Origin: CAVQND01 sp964653485
Lineage (GTDB): Bacteria > Verrucomicrobiota > Verrucomicrobiia > Limisphaerales > UBA8199
Direction: 5' to 3'
DNA: 64,000 bases
NCBI GenBank assembly: GCA_964653485.1
Contig: CAZZFF010000011.1
Span: 13,813 to 77,812, forward strand
Under the pieces are notes generated by a model, which saw nothing but the letters and a program-made list of their open reading frames with translations, did no database searches and was not told the origin of the DNA. Positions 45,110-53,451 of the stretch are shown piece after piece (the stretch's first letter is position 1; every line of letters starts with the position of its first letter). The position numbers and the translations under genes were made by a program.

Positions 45110-46123
45110 CTACTGGCGCAGCCATTTCTTCCAGTTCTGCTCGAATTCGTCGACGTTCTGCTTCGTCACCGGCGGCAGCGGGGAGTAGTCCAGGACCCGA
45201 TCCGGGTCTTTGCCCAAGACGACCTTGTCGGCGAGCAACTCGACCGAGCGCCAGCCCCACTTGTAGGTCTGCTGGGCAAAGAGGTTCTGCACGACCCCCT
45301 TGCGGACGTAAGGCAGCTCCGCTGGCAGGGCGTCCATCGCCACGATCTTGACTTTGCCCGGCTCCCACTTGAGCAAGGCGTCGGTGAAGAGGCTCCATGA
45401 GCCGACCATCGCCCAGCCGTCGATGTCCGGGTTGGCGGTCTGCACCTCCTCGATTTTTGCCGCGGCGTCCTGCGGGACCTCCTTGCTGTAATACACCCCG
45501 CGGATTGTGATGTTGGGGTACTTCTTCGCCTCCTCGAGGGCGCCCTGGACGCGGTTTTGGATATTGCGGGCGTTTTGGTTGCCGCCGGGAATGGCGACGA
45601 CGTGCTTGCCGGGGCCGAGGACGGCGGCCAGCTCCCGCATGATCGTGCGCCCGCTCTCGATGTCGTCCGTGCCGTGATAGCAGAAGCGTTTGCTGGCGGG
45701 GGCGTCGCTGTCAAAGCACATCACGGCCACGCCTTGCTCGACCGCTCGGTCGATTGCGGGCGTAAGCGTTCCCGCTTCGGTGCAGCTCACACTGATGCCG
45801 TCCACGCCTTGCAGGACCAACTGTTCCAGAAACTCAACCTGTTTCTGGGCGTCGTCCTCGTTCGGCGCGCGCCACAGGACGCTGATCTTCACGCCGAGCT
45901 TCCTGCCCAGCTCCACCGCGGCGTCCTCCGCGCCCACGCGGGCGGCCTGGAATACCGGGTTGGACTGGCTCTTGGCTACAAGGGCGAAGACGTAGGCGGA
46001 CTTCGGGGATTTCTTTGCCGGCCCCGGCGCGCTGGATTGCGCGGCCTCTTTTCCGCAGCCGACGGAGAGGAGGCCGGCCAAGCCGACGAGACCGACGAGT
46101 TGAAGGAGATGGTGAGTTTTCAT
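45110..46123 (-). CDS. Sugar-binding lipoprotein of an RbsB-type ABC importer
   Basis: The 337-residue protein has a lipoprotein signal ending LLSVGC, with C23 lipidated. Its periplasmic-binding fold is of the ribose/galactose type (YVFALVAKSQSNPVFQAARVGAEDAAVELG, then VDGISVSCTEAGTLTPAIDRAVEQGVAVMCFDSDAP-type segments). The binding protein delivers a monosaccharide to the permease encoded immediately upstream. Its start overlaps the permease stop by 4 nt, and the activase follows after 20 nt. Arabinose or a related pentose is the natural guess from the arabinofuranosidase at the end of the operon. Confidence 0.92.
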   Translation of the reverse strand: MKTHHLLQLVGLVGLAGLLSVGCGKEAAQSSAPGPAKKSPKSAYVFALVAKSQSNPVFQAARVGAEDAAVELGRKLGVKISVLWRAPNEDDAQKQVEFLEQLVLQGVDGISVSCTEAGTLTPAIDRAVEQGVAVMCFDSDAPASKRFCYHGTDDIESGRTIMRELAAVLGPGKHVVAIPGGNQNARNIQNRVQGALEEAKKYPNITIRGVYYSKEVPQDAAAKIEEVQTANPDIDGWAMVGSWSLFTDALLKWEPGKVKIVAMDALPAELPYVRKGVVQNLFAQQTYKWGWRSVELLADKVVLGKDPDRVLDYSPLPPVTKQNVDEFEQNWKKWLRQ

Positions 46124-47301
46124 AAATCGGGGGCATCATCCTGCCGCGAATCCTTCAGCGATTGCGCGGCTCGGGCGAGCCGTGTTTCGCGGAGGACGCC
46201 GCACACGCGGTCCAGCAGCACAGCCAGCACGATCACCCCGCCGATGATGATCTGGCTGTAGTTCTGATCGATGTTGAGGATGACAATGCCGTTGTTGATG
46301 ATCTGGATCGTCAGCGCGCCGAGCAACGCGCCCAGGGCGGTGCCGCGTCCGCCTGCCAGGCTCGCGCCGCCGACCACTGCCGCGGCGATCACATCCAGCT
46401 CGTAGCCTTTGCCCGCGTCCGAGGAGGCGGAGCCATAGTAGCCCAGCATGATCATCGCCGCGATGCCGGCAGTCAGCCCGCCGAAGGCATAGACCTTGAG
46501 TTTGATCCTGCTCACGGGCAGGCCGCTGAACAGGGATGCCTGCTCGTTGCCGCCGACGGCGAAGATGTATCGCCCCGTCACGGCCCGCCGGAGGAACCAC
46601 GCCGCCGCCAACGTCACGCCGATCATAATGGCGAGAGGCACGGGATACAGGTCGGCGCCGCCCCAGGCGACTTTGCGGCGAATCAACCCGTCGGTGAACT
46701 CCGCGGGGAAAGAGGTGAAGGCCTGGGCCTTGGTCATGACGAACGCCAGGCCGCGATAAATGGCCATCGTGCCGAGCGTGACGACGAAGGGATGCACGCG
46801 CAACCAAACCACTCCCATGCCGTTCAGCAGTCCGCAGAGAGTCCCCACGCCCACGCAGAGCAGGATCGCCGCCGGCACCACCCAAAGCGGCGAGGCGCCT
46901 GCCCCTGCCCCACGCGGGCCGAAATGGTTCAGGAACATCGCGCCGCACACCGCCGCGAGGCAGTAGATCGAACCGACCGAGAGATCGATTCCGCCCGTGA
47001 TGACGACGAACGTGGCGCCCACGGCCATGATTGCGAAGAAAGACGTGTTCTTCGCAAGCTTGTCGAGATTGTCGGCCCGAAGGAATTTGTTGACCGCCCG
47101 CGTTTCGCCGGTGCTCCGGTCGCGCACCTGGAGAGACCCGCCAAAGATGGAGAGCATCAAGCCCAGGGCCAGCACCACTCCCAGCAGCCCCGTCTCCTGG
47201 AACCGCAGACGGCGGCGCTTGGGCGCCGGCGCCGGCCCGGGCGTTTTGCCCGGGGCCTCGCGGAGCGAAGTTTGACAGTCAGATTGCACGAGATGGCTCA
47301 C
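46120..47301 (-). CDS. RbsC-type sugar ABC transporter permease
   Basis: The 393-residue protein has about nine to ten membrane helices and the pattern of the ribose/xylose permease family: VVITGGIDLSVGSIYCLAAVC, then VVWLRVHPFVVTLGTMAIYRGLAFVMT, GGNEQASLFSGLPVSRIK and IAAAVVGGASLAGGRGTALG. An N-terminal extension of about 45 residues is proline- and arginine-rich. Its start overlaps the ATPase stop by 4 nt and its stop overlaps the binding-protein start by 4 nt. It forms the inner-membrane channel of the importer. Confidence 0.95.
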   Translation of the reverse strand: MSHLVQSDCQTSLREAPGKTPGPAPAPKRRRLRFQETGLLGVVLALGLMLSIFGGSLQVRDRSTGETRAVNKFLRADNLDKLAKNTSFFAIMAVGATFVVITGGIDLSVGSIYCLAAVCGAMFLNHFGPRGAGAGASPLWVVPAAILLCVGVGTLCGLLNGMGVVWLRVHPFVVTLGTMAIYRGLAFVMTKAQAFTSFPAEFTDGLIRRKVAWGGADLYPVPLAIMIGVTLAAAWFLRRAVTGRYIFAVGGNEQASLFSGLPVSRIKLKVYAFGGLTAGIAAMIMLGYYGSASSDAGKGYELDVIAAAVVGGASLAGGRGTALGALLGALTIQIINNGIVILNIDQNYSQIIIGGVIVLAVLLDRVCGVLRETRLARAAQSLKDSRQDDAPDL

Positions 47302-48950
47302 ACGGCGGCAGATTCCCCGGGGCGCGCCGGACGGCGGATGCCGCTCCGCCCCGCCATAAGTTGCATTACGTTTTCTTGCGTCGCCTCAGCGCGGGGCAGC
47401 GCGCCGGCCACACGGCCGGCGCGCATTGTAATCACGCGTGTGCTCAGGTTCAAGACCTCCGGCAGCTCGGAGGAGATCATTAGAATCGCGTGCCCCGCCG
47501 AGGCCAGGTCGTCAATGAGCCGGTGGATTTCGGCCTTTGCGCCGACATCCACCCCGCGCGTCGGCTCGTCCAGGATGAGGATGCAACACTTGCGCGCGAG
47601 GCAGCGTGCCAGGATGACCTTCTGCTGGTTGCCGCCGGACAGTGTTAGGGCGGGCGCTTCCGGGGACGGCGCGCGCACCCGCAGCCGGCTGAAAAACCTC
47701 GCCACCCATTCGCGCTCGATGGGGAGCCGGATGAAATCCCAAAGCCGGAGACACTCAGCCTTGCGCGGGCAGAACGGGCAATGAACCAGGCGGCCAAAGA
47801 AACCTCGCCCTCCCGGACAGTGCAGCGAGGCGAGGGTCACATTCTCCCCGCAGGCCATCTCGGGCACCAAGCCCTGGCGCTTCCTGTCCTCGCCCACCAG
47901 ACCGATGCCCAGCGACATAGCCTGGCGCGGGTGCCGGATGCGAACGGGGCGATCCTCGACGAACACCCGGCCCGTGACCGACCGATCGAGGCCGAAGATG
48001 CCCAGCGCCACTTCGCTGCGCCCGGAGCCGGCCAATCCGGCCATTCCCAACACCTCGCCCGCCCGGATTCGGAAGCTGACGTCGCGGAACTTCCCCGGGG
48101 ACGAGAGACCCTCCACACGGAGACGCTCCCGCCCAACGTCGCGGGTCGCGTGGGCCGGGAAATACCTCGCCAAGGGACGGCCGATCATCATGCGGACCAG
48201 GTCGTCGTGGTTCGTTTGCGAAAGCGGCATGGTGGCGATGTGCCCGCCGTCGCGGAGCACCGTTACCGTGTCGCACACGCGGAAGATTTCATCCATGCGA
48301 TGCGACACATAGAGGATGGTGGCGGCGCGCTCACGGAGTTGCGAGATAAGTCCCTCCAGCCGCCTCGCTTCGGAAAGCGACAAGGAACTCGTCGGCTCGT
48401 CCATGACCAGGATACGCGCGCCGGTGGCAAGAGCGGCGGCGATTTGGACCAGTTGGGTTTGCGCCGTCGGGAGGATGCCCAGTTCGTCCCGCGGGTCACA
48501 ATCGGCGCCGACTTCGCGCAGAAACCTCGATGCCCGCGCCGTCATTTCGCCGCCATCGACCGCCAGTCCGCGGCGGGGCAGCGAGAAGAGGCAGAGGTTC
48601 TCGGCCACGCTCAGGTTCGGACAGAGGGCCAACTCCTGGTGGACGATGCCCACGCCGGCGAGTCTCGCCTCGATCGGCGAGCGAAGACGGCGCGGCGCGC
48701 CATCGATCTCGATGTGGCCCCCGTCCGGGCAATGGATGCCCGCCAGAATTTTGCCCAGGGTGCTCTTGCCCGCCCCGTTTTCACCCATCAGCGCGTGGCA
48801 GGAGCCGGCGCTGACGTCGAAGCTCACGCCGCGCAGCGCGACAACCCCGGGGAAGCGTTTCTCGATTTCTCGGAACGCAACCGCGGGACGGCTTCGATCG
48901 GGCGCTGCCGGCATGAGGGCGCCGGACCGGCGCAACGGTTCAAAGTCCAT
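47298..48950 (-). CDS. RbsA/MglA-type sugar ABC ATPase with Cys-rich insert
   Basis: A 550-residue protein with two nucleotide-binding halves. The first has Walker A GENGAGKST (57-65) and Walker B LVMDEPTSS. The second has the degenerate P-loop GLAGSGRSE usual for RbsA, signature LSGGNQQK and Walker B LILDEPTRG. It is about 50 residues longer than typical because of an insert before the second signature containing H-C-P-F-C-P-R-K-A-E-C (C391, C394, C400; another at 378). This could hold a metal. The first gene of the transporter, 15 nt after the pseudopilin stop. It powers sugar import. Confidence 0.93.
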   Translation of the reverse strand: MDFEPLRRSGALMPAAPDRSRPAVAFREIEKRFPGVVALRGVSFDVSAGSCHALMGENGAGKSTLGKILAGIHCPDGGHIEIDGAPRRLRSPIEARLAGVGIVHQELALCPNLSVAENLCLFSLPRRGLAVDGGEMTARASRFLREVGADCDPRDELGILPTAQTQLVQIAAALATGARILVMDEPTSSLSLSEARRLEGLISQLRERAATILYVSHRMDEIFRVCDTVTVLRDGGHIATMPLSQTNHDDLVRMMIGRPLARYFPAHATRDVGRERLRVEGLSSPGKFRDVSFRIRAGEVLGMAGLAGSGRSEVALGIFGLDRSVTGRVFVEDRPVRIRHPRQAMSLGIGLVGEDRKRQGLVPEMACGENVTLASLHCPGGRGFFGRLVHCPFCPRKAECLRLWDFIRLPIEREWVARFFSRLRVRAPSPEAPALTLSGGNQQKVILARCLARKCCILILDEPTRGVDVGAKAEIHRLIDDLASAGHAILMISSELPEVLNLSTRVITMRAGRVAGALPRAEATQENVMQLMAGRSGIRRPARPGESAAV

Positions 48951-48965
48951 TGGGCGCCGGAGTCC

Positions 48966-49838
48966 TTATCTGTGCGCCGGCCCGGTAGCCAGGGGCGCGG
49001 TGCAATGGTTCGTGGCCCATTGGATGTCCCGGTCCACCGGCGAAGTTCCGGGATAGACGCCGTGCTCCTGCTGGGTGACTGGGACGCAGGTCGTGCCCTG
49101 CACCCATTTGTGGATTTCGGAGTGGCCGTCGGCGAAGCTGAAGCCGCACGCGCGGTTGTGATAGCTGGCAGGCAGGTCGTTGCCCCACTCGTTGGGCGTT
49201 TCCGGGTCTATAATCAGCCAGCCGTCGTTGATGCTGTCCGGGTGCTCGTCCACGAACACGAAGAGGCCGGGGGGCGTCGGCTGGATGATGTCGGAGATTC
49301 TGTTGTAGGCGCAGAACTGGGGATACCAGGTTTGCCCGGGAGAAACGCCGTAGGCGCCGCCCTCGATGTAGGCGTTCATCGAGATGCTGCGCAACCGCGG
49401 CAGCATCGCGCCGCCCTCGCTGCAAAGGTACCTGTCGGCCGGACATTTGTAGATTGCGGGGTTTCTCGTGTACGGCCCGAGCAACCCGTCGTTGATCATC
49501 GAGAGATTCGTATTGACGGTGTTGTTGGGGACGAAGTCTTCCCAGCCCAACACCCAATTATCCTGGGGTGTAGTGTCGTTGCCCTCGACATTCCGGCACA
49601 GTCTGCCGTTGTTGTCGTCCGAGTACATGAACCAGGCGAGGGTCAGTTGCTTGGTGTTGCTGAGGCACATGATGCCCTGGGCCTTGGTTTTGGATTTGCT
49701 CAAGGCGGGCAGGAGCATAGAGGCAAGGATGGCGATGATGGCGATCACGACCAGCAGTTCGATCAGGGTGAAGCCGGTCCGCTCCCCGCGCCCGCGGAGC
49801 CGCTGGCGCGCCTGAAATCCGCTCTGGTTCTCTTTCAT
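48966..49838 (-). CDS. Pseudopilin with H-x9-DG motif, first gene of the sugar/GRE operon
   Basis: A protein of 290 residues starting at the ATG at 49838. The prepilin leader ends ERTG and is followed by FTLIELLVVIAIIAILASML. The rest has CLSNTKQLTLAWFMYSDDN and the C-terminal motif H-NRACGFSFA-DG, a perfect H-x9-DG. A longer in-frame start at 49904 lies inside the shared 38-bp element. The gene ends 15 nt before the ABC ATPase gene and is probably co-transcribed with it. In this phylum such proteins often sit next to CAZyme genes; a role in surface binding of polysaccharide is an inference. Confidence 0.9.
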   Translation of the reverse strand: MKENQSGFQARQRLRGRGERTGFTLIELLVVIAIIAILASMLLPALSKSKTKAQGIMCLSNTKQLTLAWFMYSDDNNGRLCRNVEGNDTTPQDNWVLGWEDFVPNNTVNTNLSMINDGLLGPYTRNPAIYKCPADRYLCSEGGAMLPRLRSISMNAYIEGGAYGVSPGQTWYPQFCAYNRISDIIQPTPPGLFVFVDEHPDSINDGWLIIDPETPNEWGNDLPASYHNRACGFSFADGHSEIHKWVQGTTCVPVTQQEHGVYPGTSPVDRDIQWATNHCTAPLATGPAHR

Positions 49839-49891
49839 AGGCTTGATTGATCGGTTGATGGACTGTGCGGCGCCAATTGTAGGCGCATTTC

Positions 49892-49929
49892 GCCAACGGT
49901 CCATGAGCTTTTGCTGCCGAGGTTTTGAG
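49892..49929 (-). promoter_or_regulatory. 38-bp conserved element, copy A
   Basis: This block matches 57333-57370 at 33 of 38 positions without gaps. It lies in the divergent gap between the pseudopilin and the XylR-type regulator, 54 bp before the pseudopilin ATG. Read on the minus strand it has two CAAAA words 14 bp apart and the core CTCATGGACCGT. It may be an operator, a promoter part or an RNA leader. Confidence 0.6.
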
Positions 49930-50043
49930 TTTCCTTGTCTCTCAGGCAGACTCGCCGGCCCTTGGCGCGCGATGCGATTTTTGAGATTCTTTTCGCGCTG
50001 TTTTCGCTGGCGTTGCCGGGGAGATTTGCGTAACCAAAGAGGC

Positions 50044-51222
50044 ATGAACAGCCCACCGCGCGTTGCCTTGATCATCGAAACATCGGTCATCTACGGCCGC
50101 CGGATTCTTAACGGCATCGCCCGTTACCTGCGCTCGCACCACCGCTGGTCTGTCTTTCTGGAGCAACACGAACTCGGCGCACCCCCGCCGGCATGGCTCT
50201 CATCAAGCAAATGGGATGGAATCCTCAGCCGCCCCACGGACCCGGAAATGGCGCGGCTTTTCAGGCGAATGCGCGTGCCGGTAGTGGACTTGAACGACTT
50301 GCACGAGGACCTGGGGCTGGCTTGGGTCGGTTCGGATCACGCGGGCATCGGGCGGCTGGGCGCCTCTCATTTGCTGGAGCGCGGCCATCGCTACTTCGCT
50401 TTCGCCGGCTTTACCGGCGAGCTTTGGGCGGCCCAACGCCGGGACGGCTTCCGCGCCGCGGTCGAGCAAGGGGGTTTTCCGGTTTCCGTGTATGAATCGC
50501 CGTGGCGCGGAGCGAACACTCCGCGCTGGGACAAGGACATGGAGGACATCGCGCGCTGGCTTGAAGGCTTGCCCCAGCCGCTTGCACTGATGACCTGCAA
50601 CGACGTGCGCGGCCTGCACGTGCTGGACGCCTGCGCCCGCCTGGGCGCGCTCGTGCCGGAGCAGGTCGCCGTCGTCGGGGTGGACAATGAAGAAATCCTC
50701 TGCGAGCTGTGTACTCCCCCGCTCTCGAGCGTCGAGCCGGAGGCCGAACGCATCGGCTACGCCGCGGCGGAGCTGCTGGACGCCATGATGGCGGGCCATT
50801 CGCCCCGGCCCAAACGGCTCTCGATCGAACCCGTCCGGGTCGTGGTGAGGCGGTCGAGCGAGGCGCTGGCCATCGAAGACCCCGTAGTGGCGACGGCCAT
50901 GCGCTTCATCCACGAGCAAGCCGTCTTTGGCTGCGACGTGAGCGACGTGCTGCGCCACGTGCGCGCCTCCCGCAGTTGCCTGGAGCGGCGGTTCCGGCAG
51001 CACTTGAAATGCTCGCCCCAGGCGGAGATTCGCGCCGTGCAGTTGGGCCGCGTCAAACAATTGTTGACCGAGACCGACTTTACTTTGGAACGGATCTCCG
51101 AGCTTTCCGGGTTCGAGCACCCGGAATACATGAGCGTGGTCTTCAAGCGCGTCTATGGCGTCACCCCCGGGCAATATCGGCGGCAACATGGCTCCGCTCC
51201 GCGGGCGACGAGCACGGAATAG
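50044..51222 (+). CDS. XylR-type AraC-family regulator
   Basis: The ATG at 50044 gives 392 residues. The N-terminal 275 residues form a LacI-like sugar-binding domain (VALIIETSVIYGRRILNGIARYL, then GSDHAGIGRLGASHLLERGHRYFAFAG and VAVVGVDNEEILCELCTPPLSSVE). The C-terminal 110 residues are an AraC double HTH (FIHEQAVFGCDVSDVLRHVR and LTLERISELSGFEHPEYMSVVFKR-like). This is the layout of E. coli XylR: sugar binding switches on transcription. It diverges from the ABC/GRE operon, which is its likely target, and the effector may be the imported pentose. Confidence 0.93.
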   Translation: MNSPPRVALIIETSVIYGRRILNGIARYLRSHHRWSVFLEQHELGAPPPAWLSSSKWDGILSRPTDPEMARLFRRMRVPVVDLNDLHEDLGLAWVGSDHAGIGRLGASHLLERGHRYFAFAGFTGELWAAQRRDGFRAAVEQGGFPVSVYESPWRGANTPRWDKDMEDIARWLEGLPQPLALMTCNDVRGLHVLDACARLGALVPEQVAVVGVDNEEILCELCTPPLSSVEPEAERIGYAAAELLDAMMAGHSPRPKRLSIEPVRVVVRRSSEALAIEDPVVATAMRFIHEQAVFGCDVSDVLRHVRASRSCLERRFRQHLKCSPQAEIRAVQLGRVKQLLTETDFTLERISELSGFEHPEYMSVVFKRVYGVTPGQYRRQHGSAPRATSTE

Positions 51223-51245
51223 GTCGTGCCTGAACAGCCCGCGGG

Positions 51246-53303
51246 TCAGCGGCTGAATTCAACCTCCACCATCGCAACAGCGGAAGGGGGGAGTATGAGC
51301 ACGGGCGAGGCGCCGCCGTGATGCGTTGTCTCTTCGGACCGCGCCTCATAGGAGGACGCGCCGATGCTCGCGGGAACAAGATACCGGGTTCGGACTCTTC
51401 CGACGCCGCGGCCCCCCTCGATTACCAGCTCCACTGTTTCCCTTTCCAGGGCGCTGGCATTGGCCAGCGTCGTGTAAAGGTGCTTGCCATCCGGGCTGAG
51501 CGAGGAGCAGACGTCCACTCCCTCGACAGGGCCGGTCTTGACCAGCCGGTTGCCGTGATGCGCCCGGAACAGGGAGAACACCTGCCCAACGGCGGTCAGC
51601 CTGGCCGAGAAGGGCTCCACCGTGACGGCCCCCTCGTTGATCGGTTGAAAGTAGGCCGCCATCGCGATGCCCAGGGACTCCGCTTCGCGGCAGAACATGT
51701 TGAGCGCGTGGGCCGTGTATGTCCCGTCGATGGCGTTGACGCGCCACTCGTGGGTGAAAGGCTGAACAAACCATGTATGCCAGACGTTCCACTCGTCAAA
51801 GGCGATGCCGATGCTCTTGCCGGGAGAGCTGGCGCTCACAATGGCCCGCCGGACGTCATCCAGTGACTGGCGCAACCCGGAACCGGCGTACCCGGCCAGC
51901 CGCGCATATTCCGGGGCGCGGGGCACGGCTTCGTGCGCATCCCCTTCCGGGGCGTAATTGTGGTCGGAGATAAGATCGAACCAATTCCCCGCGTGGCTCA
52001 CCACGGTCTTGTCCCACTCCGGGCCGCCGCCGCAAGCAATCAGGGTGATCGAGGGATCGGCGTCCTTCATCGCCTTGGCGTATTCGGGAATCCGCTTGGC
52101 ATAGGCCGCCGCATCGGATGAGGCCGGCCCCATCCACGGCCCCCAGATTTCATTGCCCAACGACCAGAACCGGACCCTGTAAGGCTCCGCGCGGCCGCGC
52201 CCGGCCCGCGTCTTGCCCCAACGGGTCTCGGCGGAGCCATTGCAATACTCCACCCAAGCCGCGGCGTCCGCGGGCGGCGCCACGGCCGGATTGAGGTTGA
52301 TGGTGATGCTCGGCTCAGCGCCGATCTCCCGGCAGAGGCGCATGAACTCATCGATGCCCACGTCCTGAAAGTCGTAGTTGTCGGTGAACGGCAGGGTTTC
52401 GGTATCGATGGCGCTCACGGGCGGGCGCTCGTCCGGCGGCAGCAAGCCATCCTGCCAGTGGTAATCCGCCGTGAAATTCCCTCCCGGCCAGCGCAGCACC
52501 GGAACGGACAACCGCTTCAATTGCTCGATTACGTCCCTCCTCATCCCGTAAAAGTGATCCGCCGGCAGCAATGACGCCGCCCCCAACCACAACCGTCCCG
52601 GACCCTCGAAGGTCATTTCCAGCCGAGCCTCGAGGTCCGTGGCAGACGCCCTGAACTTTCCCCGCCATTCCTGCCAACCGCCGGCAGGCAACTTGACGGA
52701 CTCTGCCGCCCACATCAGATCCCCGGCGCCGCCCCGCAACTGGACCGCGACGGTGCGCTGGCCGTCCGCGCGCATCCACAACCGCAGCTCGTATTCCCGG
52801 CCCTCCCGCACCGGAAATCCCCGCTGTCCAATCCCGCCGCGCGTCTCCGCTTCGTCAATCTCGATGCCTTGAGATTGCCTGCCGATGAAAGGCTCCTTGG
52901 TCTCCGCGAAGAATTTCGCGCGGGGTTTGCCAATCCCATACCACCGCGCCACCACGCCGTCCGCGTCCGGTTGGCCCCGACTGATCGGCGCGCCGCTCCC
53001 CGTGGTGGCCTTTGACGCGCCCGCGAACTTCCGATTGGCCAGGAGCTCGGCGCTCAGCCCCTGCCACATCGCGCGCCGCGTGTATTCCAAATCGTGGCCG
53101 AAGAGCAAAGGCGAGATCGTCCCTCCCAGGTTCCGCGCATCCACCACCACTCGCCGAACGCCGGCCGGTTGGTTGGTCGAGCCGGGACCCTCGCCGGACG
53201 CCGGCAAAGCGCCCGCCGTCCCGCAGTTTGCCGTCGCCAAGCCCAGGGCCAGGCAGCAACCGAGCGCTCCAAGTCGGATTCGATTGATCATCTGGTTTTT
53301 CAT
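51246..53303 (-). CDS. Secreted GH51 alpha-L-arabinofuranosidase
   Basis: From the ATG at 53303 the protein has 685 residues and a signal peptide (LGALGCCLALGLATANC); the residue before the Cys does not fit a lipobox well. The pattern of GH51 is complete: ISPLLFGHDLEYTRRAMWQGL, a CBM4-like sandwich (residues about 120-250), LRWPGGNFTADYHWQDG, acid/base E385 in WSLGNEIWGPW and nucleophile E504 in IAFDEWNVW. A C-terminal beta-domain ends the protein. It removes alpha-linked arabinofuranose from arabinan or arabinoxylan. Convergent with the XylR-type gene (24 nt). Confidence 0.93.
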   Translation of the reverse strand: MKNQMINRIRLGALGCCLALGLATANCGTAGALPASGEGPGSTNQPAGVRRVVVDARNLGGTISPLLFGHDLEYTRRAMWQGLSAELLANRKFAGASKATTGSGAPISRGQPDADGVVARWYGIGKPRAKFFAETKEPFIGRQSQGIEIDEAETRGGIGQRGFPVREGREYELRLWMRADGQRTVAVQLRGGAGDLMWAAESVKLPAGGWQEWRGKFRASATDLEARLEMTFEGPGRLWLGAASLLPADHFYGMRRDVIEQLKRLSVPVLRWPGGNFTADYHWQDGLLPPDERPPVSAIDTETLPFTDNYDFQDVGIDEFMRLCREIGAEPSITINLNPAVAPPADAAAWVEYCNGSAETRWGKTRAGRGRAEPYRVRFWSLGNEIWGPWMGPASSDAAAYAKRIPEYAKAMKDADPSITLIACGGGPEWDKTVVSHAGNWFDLISDHNYAPEGDAHEAVPRAPEYARLAGYAGSGLRQSLDDVRRAIVSASSPGKSIGIAFDEWNVWHTWFVQPFTHEWRVNAIDGTYTAHALNMFCREAESLGIAMAAYFQPINEGAVTVEPFSARLTAVGQVFSLFRAHHGNRLVKTGPVEGVDVCSSLSPDGKHLYTTLANASALERETVELVIEGGRGVGRVRTRYLVPASIGASSYEARSEETTHHGGASPVLILPPSAVAMVEVEFSR

Positions 53304-53378
53304 GTTGCATCCGCAGGATGGCGTGCGCGGCGTCAACGGCAACGGTTTTATGCCCTGTCGAGGGCCGTCGCGGCGATT

Positions 53379-53409
53379 GCCCAGGGTTGGCGCCGCGCCA
53401 ACCCTGGGC
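53379..53409 (-). terminator. Perfect 14-bp hairpin after the LamG protein gene
   Basis: GCCCAGGGTTGGCG (53379-53392) and its exact complement (53396-53409) enclose a 3-nt loop. It lies about 45 nt past the LamG gene stop and about 75 nt before the GH51 start codon. There is no T-run on the minus strand, so it may slow decay or partly terminate, setting different levels for the two genes. Confidence 0.6.
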
Positions 53410-53451
53410 CTCGGAGGTGGAGGGGCCGCCTTTAGCGGGGGTCCCAGCGGC

